The notes under the pieces were generated by a model. The model made no database searches, had not been told where the DNA came from, and was given only the letters and a program-made list of their open reading frames with translations. A DNA stretch of 64,000 bases, taken from NCBI GenBank assembly GCA_045810625.1, contig JBJMVQ010000070.1, positions 1 to 64,000 of the forward strand. Reading direction: 5' to 3'. This DNA is from JACQFZ01 sp045810625 (lineage in GTDB: Bacteria > Pseudomonadota > Gammaproteobacteria > Acidiferrobacterales > Sulfurifustaceae). Position numbers and translations under genes: made by a program. Positions 32,756-41,526 of the stretch are shown here, in pieces (within the stretch, counting starts at the first letter, position 1; the number at the start of each line of letters is the position of its first letter).

Positions 32756-35542
32756 CTAGCCCTTCGCGCGCTTCAGCGCGCGCTCGATGCTTTGCTTGTG
32801 TATCAACGCTTCGCGCCAGCGATCGCCCGTTCGGCGGAGACGCTCCACGACGTTCGTCATGCGGAAGTCGAGCGGATGCGCCTTCTTCAGCTCCTCCCAC
32901 GTGAGCGGCATCGAGATCGGCGCGCCGGGCAGTCCGCGGGGGGAGTAGGCGACGTTCAAGGTCTTACCGCGAGCATTCATATTGTAGTCGATAAAAATCT
33001 TACCGGTCCGTTTGGGGACGCTCCATTCCATGGTGATGTCCTTCGGGTGTTGGCGGAGCAGATGCCGGCCGACCATCTCGCTCATTTGCCGGGCGGCATC
33101 GAAATCGAGGGTGCGCTCGACGGGTATGAACATGTGCAGTCCGGTCTTGCCCGAGGTTTTTACGATGGCATCGAGGCCCATTCCCTGGAGCAATTCCCGC
33201 AGCCAGAAAGCCACTTCCTTGCCTTTCTCAAAAGCGATGGTGTTCAGCTCGGGCTCGCCGCCCTTCGGCTCTTTGCCCGAATAGATATAAGGATCGATAT
33301 CGAAGACGACGTAATCGGGGTAATTTGCGATGGAACTTTCGAGTGCCGCGAGCGAGGCGCCGTAGTCGGTGCTTTGCGTCACCGCATCGGACCCGGGGCG
33401 GACGCGCGAGTGCCAGACGTGAAACTCGAGCGTCCCGACTTGTCCGAACCAAAGTAGCGCCGCCAGGTTGTTGCACAGCAGGTTCGGGCTCGCGCGGTGC
33501 TTTTCCTCCGAGAAGATCATTGCCGTTTGCACGTACTCGGGTAGCTCGTGCTGCCAATGTTTCTGAAAAAAGCGCTCGCCACCCAGACCTTCCGGCCAGC
33601 GGATCATCGTGAATGGCCGGTCGGCGAGATGCGGGAGCATGTACGGCGAGACCTGCGCGAGATAGCGCAGAAAGTCGCGCTTGGTGAGCGCCGGTTGTTC
33701 GAGCGCAGGATCGGCCGGCCAGTACACGCGATCGAGATGCGTGAGCCGGACGCCGTGTGCGCCGACCGCGAGCGTGAACGCGTTCTTGCTGTTCCCGTCG
33801 AGCTGGCGGAGCACGTCATCGACGAGGGTCGTGGCGGCGTCGGACGCCGGCGCCTCCGTGGACACGTTCGGCTCGGTGCGGCGCACGCGCTTCGGATCGA
33901 CGTCGTCGCGCCAACGCAGAAACACCGGCGCGCGCAGATAATTGTCGCGCGTCCAATTCTGGAATTTCACTTCGGCGACGGTTTCGGGTTTGAGCCAAAC
34001 GGTCGGGCTGTGCAGCGGCGGCTTTTCCGCGAACGGAGGCTTGTCGATGCGCAGCTTTTCCAGGCGCGCTTTCGCTTGGGCGAGCGTCTTGTCATCGAAG
34101 CCCGAGCCGACATGTCCGGCGTAGTGCAGTTTGCCGTTGTTCCAGTAACCGACGAGCAGCGAGCCGAGCGGCGCGCGTGCGCCTTTGCCCTTTGTGTAGC
34201 CGCCCACAACGAACTCGGCGCTGTGGGTGGATTTCACCTTGAGCCAGCAGCCCGAACGCTTGCCCGCTTCGTACTTGCTGTCGTTGCGCTTTGCCAGCGC
34301 GCCTTCGAAGCCGTTGGCGAGCGCGGCTTCGTAAAGCGCAACGCCGTCCTCGGCCGCGTGCACGAGCTGCACGCGCGAGGAGGGCAGGAGACATTGTGCG
34401 AGATACCGGCGGCGATCGATGTACGGCGCATCGAGCAGATCGACGCCGGCGAAGCGCAGCAGGTCGAAGCAATACAAGATGATGGGCGTCGTCCGATCGG
34501 CCGCGGCGACTTCGCGCTCGCTTTTCATTTGCACGCGATTCTGCAGCGTCGCGAACGACGGCCTGCCGTTCGCGTCGAAGGCCACGATCTCGCCGTCGAG
34601 AATCATGTCGTGGACGGCCTGCTGTGTCAGCTCGGCGGCGAGCGCGGGGAAAGCGGCATTCAGATCGAGACCGCCGCGGCGCGATCGAAACGTGACGCGC
34701 CCGTCGTCGATGAACACGAGCACCCGATAGCCGTCGAGCTTCGGTTCCCACGTCCAGTCCGGGTGCTTGAACGGCTTGTCGCAAATTTCAGCGAGCATCG
34801 GCGCGAGCTTCGTCGGGAACGGTTCGAGATCACCGCCGGGGACGAGTCTCGACGCCGGCATCTGCTGCACCGGCACGGTCTTGAGATCCTCGACGGCCAA
34901 ATTGGAAAGCACCGAACGATTCTGTTCCGCAACCGGAACTTCGGTGACGAATCGATCCTTGTGTTTGATGAGAAACCAATTCTTCTTGTCGGAGCTTCGG
35001 ACGAGCGTAAACGAACCTTTGAGTTTTACTCCGCGCAGCGTGAAGCTGAGCTTTCCCCGCTCCAATCCTTCGCGCGCGCGCCGTTCGGCTTGCGCGCGAT
35101 CATGAAACCAGTACTCGTCGTCTTCGTCCGGTGACCATACGCCGCAGTCCCACACGATTACTTCGCCGGCGCCGTATTGCTTCGGCGGGATCACGCCTTC
35201 GAACGAGCCGTAGTCGTACGGATGGTCCTCCGTCTGCACGGCCAGGCGTTTGTCGCGCGGATCGAGCGATGGCCCCTTCGGTACCGCCCACGACTTCAGT
35301 ACGCCGTCGAGCTCCAGCCGGAAGTCGAAGTGCAATCGCCGCGCGGAATGTTGCTGTACGACGAAAAGGAGCGGGCCGCTTCCGTGCGGTGCGGGTGCGG
35401 GCGCGGGTTCCGGAGTGGCCTCGAACGCGCGCTTGGCGGAGTATTCGCGGAGCCGCTGCGCGTTGCCCGCATCCGCCGGTTTCGCCTCGCTGCGGCGGGC
35501 AGATCGTTGGTTGGACTGGCGTTTAGGCGAGCGAGTGGCCAA
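32756..35542 (-). CDS. ligD: ATP-dependent DNA ligase LigD (phosphoesterase-ligase-polymerase)
   Basis: A 928-residue three-domain repair enzyme. The N-terminal 3'-phosphoesterase (about 55-190) has RLHFDFRLELDG and GVIPPKQYGAGEV. The ligase (about 240-545) has the adenylation motif EPKLDGYR with K268. The C-terminal primase-polymerase (about 640-920) includes LTHLDRVYWPAD, TMIRWPEGLGGERFFQKHWQ and YVVFDIDPYIYS. The PE-Lig-Pol order is that of Pseudomonas-type LigD. TTG 35542 with AGGA is the likely start; the frame is open to 35635. It is the first gene of ligD-ku-merR/TPR. Confidence 0.96.
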   Translation of the reverse strand: MATRSPKRQSNQRSARRSEAKPADAGNAQRLREYSAKRAFEATPEPAPAPAPHGSGPLLFVVQQHSARRLHFDFRLELDGVLKSWAVPKGPSLDPRDKRLAVQTEDHPYDYGSFEGVIPPKQYGAGEVIVWDCGVWSPDEDDEYWFHDRAQAERRAREGLERGKLSFTLRGVKLKGSFTLVRSSDKKNWFLIKHKDRFVTEVPVAEQNRSVLSNLAVEDLKTVPVQQMPASRLVPGGDLEPFPTKLAPMLAEICDKPFKHPDWTWEPKLDGYRVLVFIDDGRVTFRSRRGGLDLNAAFPALAAELTQQAVHDMILDGEIVAFDANGRPSFATLQNRVQMKSEREVAAADRTTPIILYCFDLLRFAGVDLLDAPYIDRRRYLAQCLLPSSRVQLVHAAEDGVALYEAALANGFEGALAKRNDSKYEAGKRSGCWLKVKSTHSAEFVVGGYTKGKGARAPLGSLLVGYWNNGKLHYAGHVGSGFDDKTLAQAKARLEKLRIDKPPFAEKPPLHSPTVWLKPETVAEVKFQNWTRDNYLRAPVFLRWRDDVDPKRVRRTEPNVSTEAPASDAATTLVDDVLRQLDGNSKNAFTLAVGAHGVRLTHLDRVYWPADPALEQPALTKRDFLRYLAQVSPYMLPHLADRPFTMIRWPEGLGGERFFQKHWQHELPEYVQTAMIFSEEKHRASPNLLCNNLAALLWFGQVGTLEFHVWHSRVRPGSDAVTQSTDYGASLAALESSIANYPDYVVFDIDPYIYSGKEPKGGEPELNTIAFEKGKEVAFWLRELLQGMGLDAIVKTSGKTGLHMFIPVERTLDFDAARQMSEMVGRHLLRQHPKDITMEWSVPKRTGKIFIDYNMNARGKTLNVAYSPRGLPGAPISMPLTWEELKKAHPLDFRMTNVVERLRRTGDRWREALIHKQSIERALKRAKG

Positions 35543-35601
35543 GCGTTGGTCCTGCGACTGAATCAACCTGATTCTACTGAGGTTACGCGATCGTGTGGCA
35601 G

Positions 35602-35647
35602 ATTCCTCTATCGGGGATGTTCGGGTCCGATACAAGAGGAATATTCC
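35602..35647. repeat. Inverted repeat in ligD/DUF72 divergent promoter
   Basis: ATTCCTCTATCGG (35602-35614) is mirrored by CCGATACAAGAGGAAT (35627-35642), with a 3-nt insertion in the right arm. A perfect palindrome GGAATATTCC overlaps the right end (35638-35647). It lies 60 bp before the ligD start and 76 bp before DUF72, so it is a candidate operator for the repair operon. Confidence 0.5.
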
Positions 35648-35722
35648 GGCATGCGGTGTAAATTGGAAGTAAGCGTCCCGCGTACGGATAGGGCTGCGGG
35701 GACCGGTCTAGGAGCAAAGACA

Positions 35723-36433
35723 ATGCAATTGCTAACGGGAACGAGCGGATTCTCTTATAAGGAGTGGTGCGGTCGCTTCTACCCCGAAAAGCTTCCGGCC
35801 GCCGAGATGCTCAGGTATTACGCCGAGCGTTTTCCGACGGTCGAAATTAACAACACGTTCTATCGCATGCCGGCCGAAGCGATGCTCGCCCGCTGGGCGA
35901 GCGAGGTCCCCGTGCACTTCGCGTTTACGCTCAAAGCCCCGCGGCGCATTACCCACGAAAAGCGGCTGATGGAAGCGGGGCCGGACGTCGCGGAATTTCT
36001 GCGTCGCGCCGCCGTTCTCGGGGACAAGCTTGGCGTCATCCTGTTTCAGCTGCCGCCATTTATGAAAAAGGATCTGACCCGGTTGCGCGATTTTCTCGGC
36101 ATGTTACCGAGCGGTCAGTCGGTCGCGTTCGAATTCCGCAATGAAACATGGCAGACGGACGACGTGTACGACGCGCTCCGGGCGCACGGTGCGATGATGT
36201 GCGTCACCGACACGGACGAAGGCGATACGCCGTTCGTGGCGACGTCCGAGCACGGCTACCTGCGCCTGCGGCGCACGCACTACGACGACGCTGAGCTCGG
36301 TGCGTGGGCGGAGCGCATTGCCGCGCAGGGCTTGGCGCGAACGTACGTCTACTTCATGCATGAAGACGATGCCCTCGGGACGCGATTCGCAAAACGCCTC
36401 ATGGAGCTTTGGGGGACGCACCTCTCCGTATAA
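35723..36433 (+). CDS. DUF72 family protein
   Basis: A 236-residue TIM-barrel-like DUF72 (YecE) protein: LLTGTSGFSYKEWCGRFYPE, YYAERFPTVEINNTFYRMPA, FTLKAPRRITHEKRL, LGVILFQLPPFMKKDL and VAFEFRNETWQTDDVYDALR, ending YVYFMHEDDALGTRFAKRLM. Function unknown. It often lies near DNA repair genes. AGGAG precedes ATG 35723. It is divergent from ligD with an inverted repeat in the shared promoter region, and convergent with the hybrid kinase. Confidence 0.95.
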   Translation: MQLLTGTSGFSYKEWCGRFYPEKLPAAEMLRYYAERFPTVEINNTFYRMPAEAMLARWASEVPVHFAFTLKAPRRITHEKRLMEAGPDVAEFLRRAAVLGDKLGVILFQLPPFMKKDLTRLRDFLGMLPSGQSVAFEFRNETWQTDDVYDALRAHGAMMCVTDTDEGDTPFVATSEHGYLRLRRTHYDDAELGAWAERIAAQGLARTYVYFMHEDDALGTRFAKRLMELWGTHLSV

Positions 36434-36507
36434 CTCGTCCGAAAATCCGGGCGCCGGTTCGACGCGCAGTTGTACGCCATGCGCGTGGTGACGAGCGGGC
36501 CCCGACG

Positions 36508-38745
36508 CTATCCCGCGCGCAAATGCTTCCGAGCGTCGGTTGTGCTTGATCCCGTGCCGGCGGCGACATCGCCCTTGTCGATTCGCGGCGTCGCATGGCG
36601 GAGCACGTTCTGCAATGCCTCCAGGTTGGGCGGTTTCGCCAGGTGCAGATCGAAGCCGGCTTCGACGGCCTTGCGCAGATCGCTGGGCAATGCGTAACCG
36701 GTGAGCGCGACCAGAAATATGCCGTCGAGCGCTTTGTCGTCGCGAAACGCTCGCGCTACCGCGTAACCGTCCATCTCGGGCAGTCCGATGTCGCACAGCA
36801 CGATATCGGGGCGCATCTCGCGCGCTTTCTGCAGACCTTCGTGACCACTGTACGCGACCGCCACTTCATGGCCGTCCAGCTCCAACAGCTCCTGGAGACC
36901 GTTCGCTGCGTCGACGTTGTCTTCGACAACGAGCACGCGGCGGCAAATGGCCTCGGTCGTCGAGGCTCCAGGCGCGACGCGAACGGCCGGCGCGCTCTCG
37001 AGCGGCAGCCGGACGGCGAAGACCGACCCGCGACCTTCGCCGTCGCTCGTCGCGCTGACCGTGCCGCCGTGCAACTCGGCCAATCCCCTCACCAGGGCGA
37101 GCCCGATGCCGAGGCCGCCGCGGCTGCGTGCCAGCGTCGTATCGGCCTGCGCGAACGGTTCGAAAATCGTTCCGAGCATATCGGGCGGTATGCCAAGACC
37201 CGTGTCGCGCACGCAAAGAACGGCGCAACCGTCGCTCGCTTCCAGAGATACTTCGACCTCCCCGCCGGGCTGAGTGAATTTGGCGGCGTTTTGCAGCAGG
37301 TTTCCGATGACCTGCGCAATTCGCGTTGGGTCCGCGTTGATCCAGAGCGGCATGTCGGCAACGGCGACGCTCAGGCTGACCTCGTTTGCGAGGAAAGCGA
37401 TCCGATGATCTTCGGCGGTTCGCCGGACCAGCTCGGTGAGCTCCAAGCGTTCGCGCTGAAGCTGTATCTTCCCGCGTCCGATACGCGTCACGTCGAGCAG
37501 ATCGTCGACCAACCGCGTGAGATGTGTAATCTGTCGCCCGATCACCGCCTGCGCGCGCTGCGCTTGCTCGCTGCCGGGCGTTGCGCGTTCCAGTACGTCG
37601 AAGCTGCTTCGGATCGGCGCCAGCGGGTTTCGCAACTCATGCGACAAGACCGCTAGAAATTCGTCCTTGCGCCGGTCGGCTTCACGCAATGCTTCTTCCG
37701 CATTCTTTTGGTCGGTGATATCCGGGCTGCTGGCCGCCATGCCGAGGAATTCGCCGGACGCCGAGTAGCGCGGCTGCCCGTAAGACTCGATCCAGCGCCA
37801 CTGACCATCGGCACGCTTGATCCGTGCTTGCGCCCGGAAGGGTTGGCGTTCCTTTAAGGCCTTGAAAAACGTGTCGATATAGCGAGATGAGTCGTCGGGG
37901 TGAACGAGCCGCTGCCAACCGGACTGTTTGATGGTGTCCAGCGTCGTGCCGAAGAACTCGCGATACGCGCGATTGACGAACTGAATCGCGCCGTCTGCAT
38001 CGGTCACCCAAAGAACCGTTGGGGCGTCGTCCGCGATCGCGAATCGTTCGTCGCGTTCGCGCGGCGCTTCGGCGATCGGGGGAGTGCTCGGGGGGCTTTG
38101 TTCGGGTTCGAGCAAACGCTTGCGCTCATCGAGCGCCGCACGCAGTTGAAGCTCAGTGTCGATCGTCGATGCGATATAAGATACGAGCGCGAGATGATTC
38201 GGATGGGCATTGGAGACCGACGTGCTCAGATCGACGACGCCGATCACGGAGCCGTCCGGCGCGTGCACCGGTGCGGCGGCGCAGGCGCATTCGTGCCAGG
38301 CTGTCGAGAAGTGCTCCGGCCCGGCGACGGCAACGGGAGCGCTAATCGCAAGCGCTGTCCCGGCGCCATTCGTTCCCATTGCGCCTTCCGACCAATCGAA
38401 TCCGGGCAAGATACGGAAGCTTTCCAGAAGGCGATGCGGTCCGCGCGACACGAGGACGATGCCGTCTCGATCCACTATCGATACGAGGTGCAGCATGTCG
38501 CTCAACTGGATGTCGAGCCAATCGAGGTGCCGGTTCGCGGTCGCCAGAAGTTCGCGTGCGACGAAGCGGCGACGCTCGAGTTCATCTTCGTCGACGCGCC
38601 GAAAAACGAGCGCTTCGCGCGCCGTCGGCACGCCGGCTTCCCGCGACCGTTGCCAGGACGCGAGGATGACGTCCGATATCTGATTGGAAGGAGAAAGCCC
38701 TTCGACGAATCGACGCCATTGCTCGAGGATGGACGACTGCGTCAT
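36508..38745 (-). CDS. Hybrid histidine kinase: GAF-PAS-HisKA-HATPase-receiver
   Basis: A 745-residue cytosolic kinase. The N-terminus (ISDVILASWQRSREAGV, residues 23-39) and the GAF domain (80-205) match those of AcoR/DhaR-type sigma-54 activators (FDWSEGAMGTNGAGTALAIS, HFSTAWHECACAAAPVHAPD). A PAS domain follows (about 230-350), then HisKA with SHELRNPLAP, HATPase with NLLQNAAKFTQPGG and GGLGIGLALV, and a C-terminal receiver (VLVVEDNVDAANGLQELLEL; VLCDIGLPEMDGYAVARAFR; AKPPN). A kinase with an AcoR-like GAF front end is unusual. No cognate output gene is adjacent. Confidence 0.93.
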   Translation of the reverse strand: MTQSSILEQWRRFVEGLSPSNQISDVILASWQRSREAGVPTAREALVFRRVDEDELERRRFVARELLATANRHLDWLDIQLSDMLHLVSIVDRDGIVLVSRGPHRLLESFRILPGFDWSEGAMGTNGAGTALAISAPVAVAGPEHFSTAWHECACAAAPVHAPDGSVIGVVDLSTSVSNAHPNHLALVSYIASTIDTELQLRAALDERKRLLEPEQSPPSTPPIAEAPRERDERFAIADDAPTVLWVTDADGAIQFVNRAYREFFGTTLDTIKQSGWQRLVHPDDSSRYIDTFFKALKERQPFRAQARIKRADGQWRWIESYGQPRYSASGEFLGMAASSPDITDQKNAEEALREADRRKDEFLAVLSHELRNPLAPIRSSFDVLERATPGSEQAQRAQAVIGRQITHLTRLVDDLLDVTRIGRGKIQLQRERLELTELVRRTAEDHRIAFLANEVSLSVAVADMPLWINADPTRIAQVIGNLLQNAAKFTQPGGEVEVSLEASDGCAVLCVRDTGLGIPPDMLGTIFEPFAQADTTLARSRGGLGIGLALVRGLAELHGGTVSATSDGEGRGSVFAVRLPLESAPAVRVAPGASTTEAICRRVLVVEDNVDAANGLQELLELDGHEVAVAYSGHEGLQKAREMRPDIVLCDIGLPEMDGYAVARAFRDDKALDGIFLVALTGYALPSDLRKAVEAGFDLHLAKPPNLEALQNVLRHATPRIDKGDVAAGTGSSTTDARKHLRAG

Positions 38746-39337
38746 CGCTGAATTTGCTCGCAGATGGTCGCTCAGGCGATCCGGCGTTTTCGATCAAGGT
38801 CTCGGTGGAAGAACATCTCGAAGCTTCTCGGTTCTTCGGACCCGACGCCGCCGGCGCCACTAACACGCTCATTATGCCTACGAGATTTCGGCGCTTATAC
38901 CCCCAATGACCACAATCGCATCCGCCGTTAAAGCGATCGCTAGTTTCACGAATGAGTGCGGTTTCACGAAGGCGCCACCCGCGTGAAGAGCCGCGCCGAT
39001 GCGGTCACCCGTGAATGTATCGAGGGAATTCGAGACTGGTTGCGCCGAGCTGAAGCCCGAAAATCGGGCGAAACATCTGCGTGCCGGGACTGCCGCGGGA
39101 TCGAAGGAAATGCGCTACGCCGCTTCGGCGCGCGGGACCCGACAGTTGTCGGGCTGACGCATCGTCGCAGGCAGTAAATCGACGACACCGAGAGCTGCGC
39201 CGGCAGCTCTCGGTGTCGTTCCTGTGAATCGTTTGTTTCTAGTACGACGCGCTCGTCATGCGGCCGCAAGCGCGCTTCATCGCGATGACCGCGGCTCGAT
39301 TCTCCCCATCGCATCCATATTGTGGTGCGCCGCCGTG
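38746..39337. other. Intergenic region, 592 bp
   Basis: Between the hybrid kinase start and the basic protein stop, both on the minus strand. It contains a strong perfect hairpin (39182-39219) and a small palindrome CCCGACAGTTGTCGGG at 39138-39153. A plus-strand frame at 38956-39177 is not protein-like. The kinase promoter must lie near 38750-38900. Confidence 0.5.
39182..39219 (-). terminator. Perfect 17-bp stem hairpin
   Basis: ACGACACCGAGAGCTGC (39182-39198) and its exact complement (39203-39219) flank a 4-nt loop GCCG. It lies 118 bp beyond the stop of the basic protein gene. No long T-run follows on either strand, so it may be a terminator or a processing/stabilising structure. It is the strongest hairpin I found in the window. 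Confidence 0.55.
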
Positions 39338-39868
39338 CTACGCCCGTTCGCGGTTGGGATTGTCGAAACGGAAGAAGTTGCTCTGATTCCCGTCGCGCTT
39401 GTGCTCCTGAAATAGGAAGACCAGCTCGCGTCCGTCGAAGCTGCTGAACCATTCGTCCCAGCTGATTTCCTTCAAACGTCCACCGCGACTGTAGCCCGGA
39501 AAGTCGAAGCGCAACACGCCCGGCCGGCCGTCGTGCTCGGTGCCGCCGATGGTTGCGGGTCGCGCGCCGCGCTCGTCAGCCCAGTGCTGAATCACGTCGT
39601 GACTGCGCGTGGCGAGCGATTGTCCGGCACGGTCTTCGTGCTCCTCGGGCGAGTGGATCCACTTCGCGCGCTGCGTCGTTTTCGAAAGCGCGTTGGCATG
39701 TCGGCGAATGAATTCCATCTCCTCAGGCGTCGCGTTCTTCGCGGCCACAGCCGGAGTCTTGCGTGAGCGGCGCGCGCTCGCGCGGCTCGCGCTCGGGCGC
39801 CGCCGCGCGCTCGTGCTCCGACGCGCGGATGCCTTTGTTTTCGATTTGCGTTTGCGCTTGATCGCCAT
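39338..39868 (-). CDS. Histone H1-like basic protein with hypothetical C-terminal domain
   Basis: A 176-residue protein. Residues 1-45 are almost only Lys, Arg, Ser, Ala and Thr (KRKRKSKTKASARRSTSARR), as in bacterial histone H1/KGG-like DNA-binding tails. The rest (50-176) is mixed: TPEEMEFIRRHANALSKTTQ, EEHEDRAGQSLATRSHDVIQ and ISWDEWFSSFDGRELVFLFQ. I do not recognise the second part. AGAGGAG precedes the ATG. It lies 3.8 kb from the NHEJ genes. DNA binding is inferred from the tail. Confidence 0.8.
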   Translation of the reverse strand: MAIKRKRKSKTKASARRSTSARRRPSASRASARRSRKTPAVAAKNATPEEMEFIRRHANALSKTTQRAKWIHSPEEHEDRAGQSLATRSHDVIQHWADERGARPATIGGTEHDGRPGVLRFDFPGYSRGGRLKEISWDEWFSSFDGRELVFLFQEHKRDGNQSNFFRFDNPNRERA

Positions 39869-40491
39869 GAGAGCTCCTCTTGAGTGAGACGATCGATGTT
39901 AGCGGGAGTCGCAGCGAATACAAATTGCCGAAATGCCTGCCCATGCGGCGCGGTCGCGTCGTTCCGTCGCGAGGTGGAGGTGCCCGCGTCGCGAACGTGG
40001 TTTTGCAGCGATCAGGTGACTTCCTACTGCTGCACCTTTCTGTCGAAAGCTACAGTGTGTCGCCGGGCGGCTGGATTTAGAACAATGCGGCTGCGCACGG
40101 CGAGTCACAAGCAACGCGAGTCCGTGCTGACATCGTGATCGCCGGGACGCAACGATTACACCCGGCGGGTCGTGATGTATGCGAAGAATAGACGACACGT
40201 TGCGGCTCGCAACCGCGTCAGGCCCGTGGCCGTGCGTCCCGACTCGAGTCAATTCATGTCCTAGCGCGTGAACGGCTTTCCAAAGAGCGGCAACAGGACT
40301 GAGGCCAGTGCGCCGGTTTCGCGCGCAACACCGCGCACCATGATCTTAAATGTGTTCAGCGCCAGCTCGTCGGCAGGCGTCGGTTGCGCGCAACGGCGAA
40401 CGTCCCGGCGCCTGTTGTTCACATCGACGATCGCGGAACCGCTCGCGTACGCAAGCGAACGACCGCCGCGCTCGCTGCGGAGCGCTGTTTT
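39869..40491. other. Intergenic region, 623 bp, divergent
   Basis: Divergent promoter region between the basic protein (minus) and the GT2 operon (plus). A minus-strand frame at 40261-40422 (ending VRGVARETGALASVLLPLF) is weakly protein-like but has no ribosome site. Nothing else is supported. Confidence 0.4.
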
Positions 40492-41517
40492 ATGAGCGCG
40501 GCGCGCTTGAGCGTCATCGTGCCGATGTACGACGAGGCCGATAACGTCGCGCCGCTTCTCGAAGCGATCCATGCGGCGCTCGCCGATTACACGATGCGAT
40601 GGGAACTGATCGTGGTTGACGACGGTAGCCGTGACGATACGCTCGCGCGGCTGAAGGCGGCGCGGCCGCGCTACGGCGAGCACGTCCGCATCATCGAGCT
40701 CGCGCGCAACTTCGGGCAGACCGCGGCCATGCAAGCGGGCATCGACGCGGCGCGCGGCGAAATCATCGCGACGCTCGACGGCGACTTACAGAACGACCCG
40801 CGCGACATCCCGCGACTCGTCGAGCGGCTGGTGCGCGAGGATCTCGACCTGCTCGTCGGGTGGCGCCGCCAACGAGACGACGGCTTCTGGTTGCGGCGCC
40901 TGCCGTCGCGCGTCGCGAATTTCCTGATCGGCCGCCTCACGGGCGTGCGGCTGCACGACTACGGCTGCACGCTCAAAGTGTTTCGCGCATCGGCGATGCG
41001 GCGCGTGCGCCTGTACGGCGAAATGCATCGCTTCATCCCGACCTGGATCGTGACCATGACGTCGGCGCGGCGCGTGAGCGAAGCGGCGGTGAACCACCGC
41101 GCCCGGCAGTTCGGCCGCTCCAAGTACGGCATTATGCGCACGTACCGCGTGCTGCTCGATCTGCTCTCGATGTACTTTTTCCTTCGTTTTCGCTCCCGTC
41201 CCGGGCACTTCTTCGGCGGCGTCGGGATGTTGTTGGGCTTCGTCGGCGCGCTGATTCTGGCGTACCTCGGCTACGCGAAGCTCGTGCTCGGCGAATCGAT
41301 CGGGACCCGGCCGCTGCTCATGATCGGCGTGCTGCTCGTGTTGGCGGCGATTCAGTTCGTGACGACGGGTGTCCTGGCCGAATTCATCGCACGCACGTAC
41401 TTCGAATCCGCCGACGTGCGGTCGTACGCGGTGCGCTCGGCGACCGAGGTCGAGGACGCAACACAAGGTTGGTTCGTGGAACGCCGGCGCGTGGTGCGCA
41501 TGGCACGTCCGCACTAG
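40492..41517 (+). CDS. GT2 glycosyltransferase, dolichol/undecaprenyl-phosphate sugar synthase type
   Basis: A 341-residue enzyme. The GT-A domain reads LSVIVPMYDEADNVAPLLEA, LIVVDDGSRDDTLARLKAAR, ARGEIIATLDGDLQNDPRDI (DXD-like) and GCTLKVFRASAMRRVRLYGE. Two C-terminal membrane segments follow (GGVGMLLGFVGALILAYLGY; MIGVLLVLAAIQFVTTGVLA), as in ArnC/GtrB. It would load a sugar onto undecaprenyl phosphate at the inner membrane. GGAG lies 10 nt before ATG 40492. It is first of GT2-GT83-PAP2 with 9-nt and overlapping junctions. Confidence 0.94.
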   Translation: MSAARLSVIVPMYDEADNVAPLLEAIHAALADYTMRWELIVVDDGSRDDTLARLKAARPRYGEHVRIIELARNFGQTAAMQAGIDAARGEIIATLDGDLQNDPRDIPRLVERLVREDLDLLVGWRRQRDDGFWLRRLPSRVANFLIGRLTGVRLHDYGCTLKVFRASAMRRVRLYGEMHRFIPTWIVTMTSARRVSEAAVNHRARQFGRSKYGIMRTYRVLLDLLSMYFFLRFRSRPGHFFGGVGMLLGFVGALILAYLGYAKLVLGESIGTRPLLMIGVLLVLAAIQFVTTGVLAEFIARTYFESADVRSYAVRSATEVEDATQGWFVERRRVVRMARPH

Positions 41518-41526
41518 AGAAAGGCA

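Noticed and set aside
38956..39177. A 73-codon plus-strand frame between the hybrid kinase and the basic protein
   Set aside because: Arg-rich composition, no ribosome site, and it ends next to a hairpin belonging to the opposite strand.
40261..40422. A possible 53-codon minus-strand gene ending VRGVARETGALASVLLPLF
   Set aside because: The sequence is somewhat protein-like, but there is no ribosome site, no family and no operon context.
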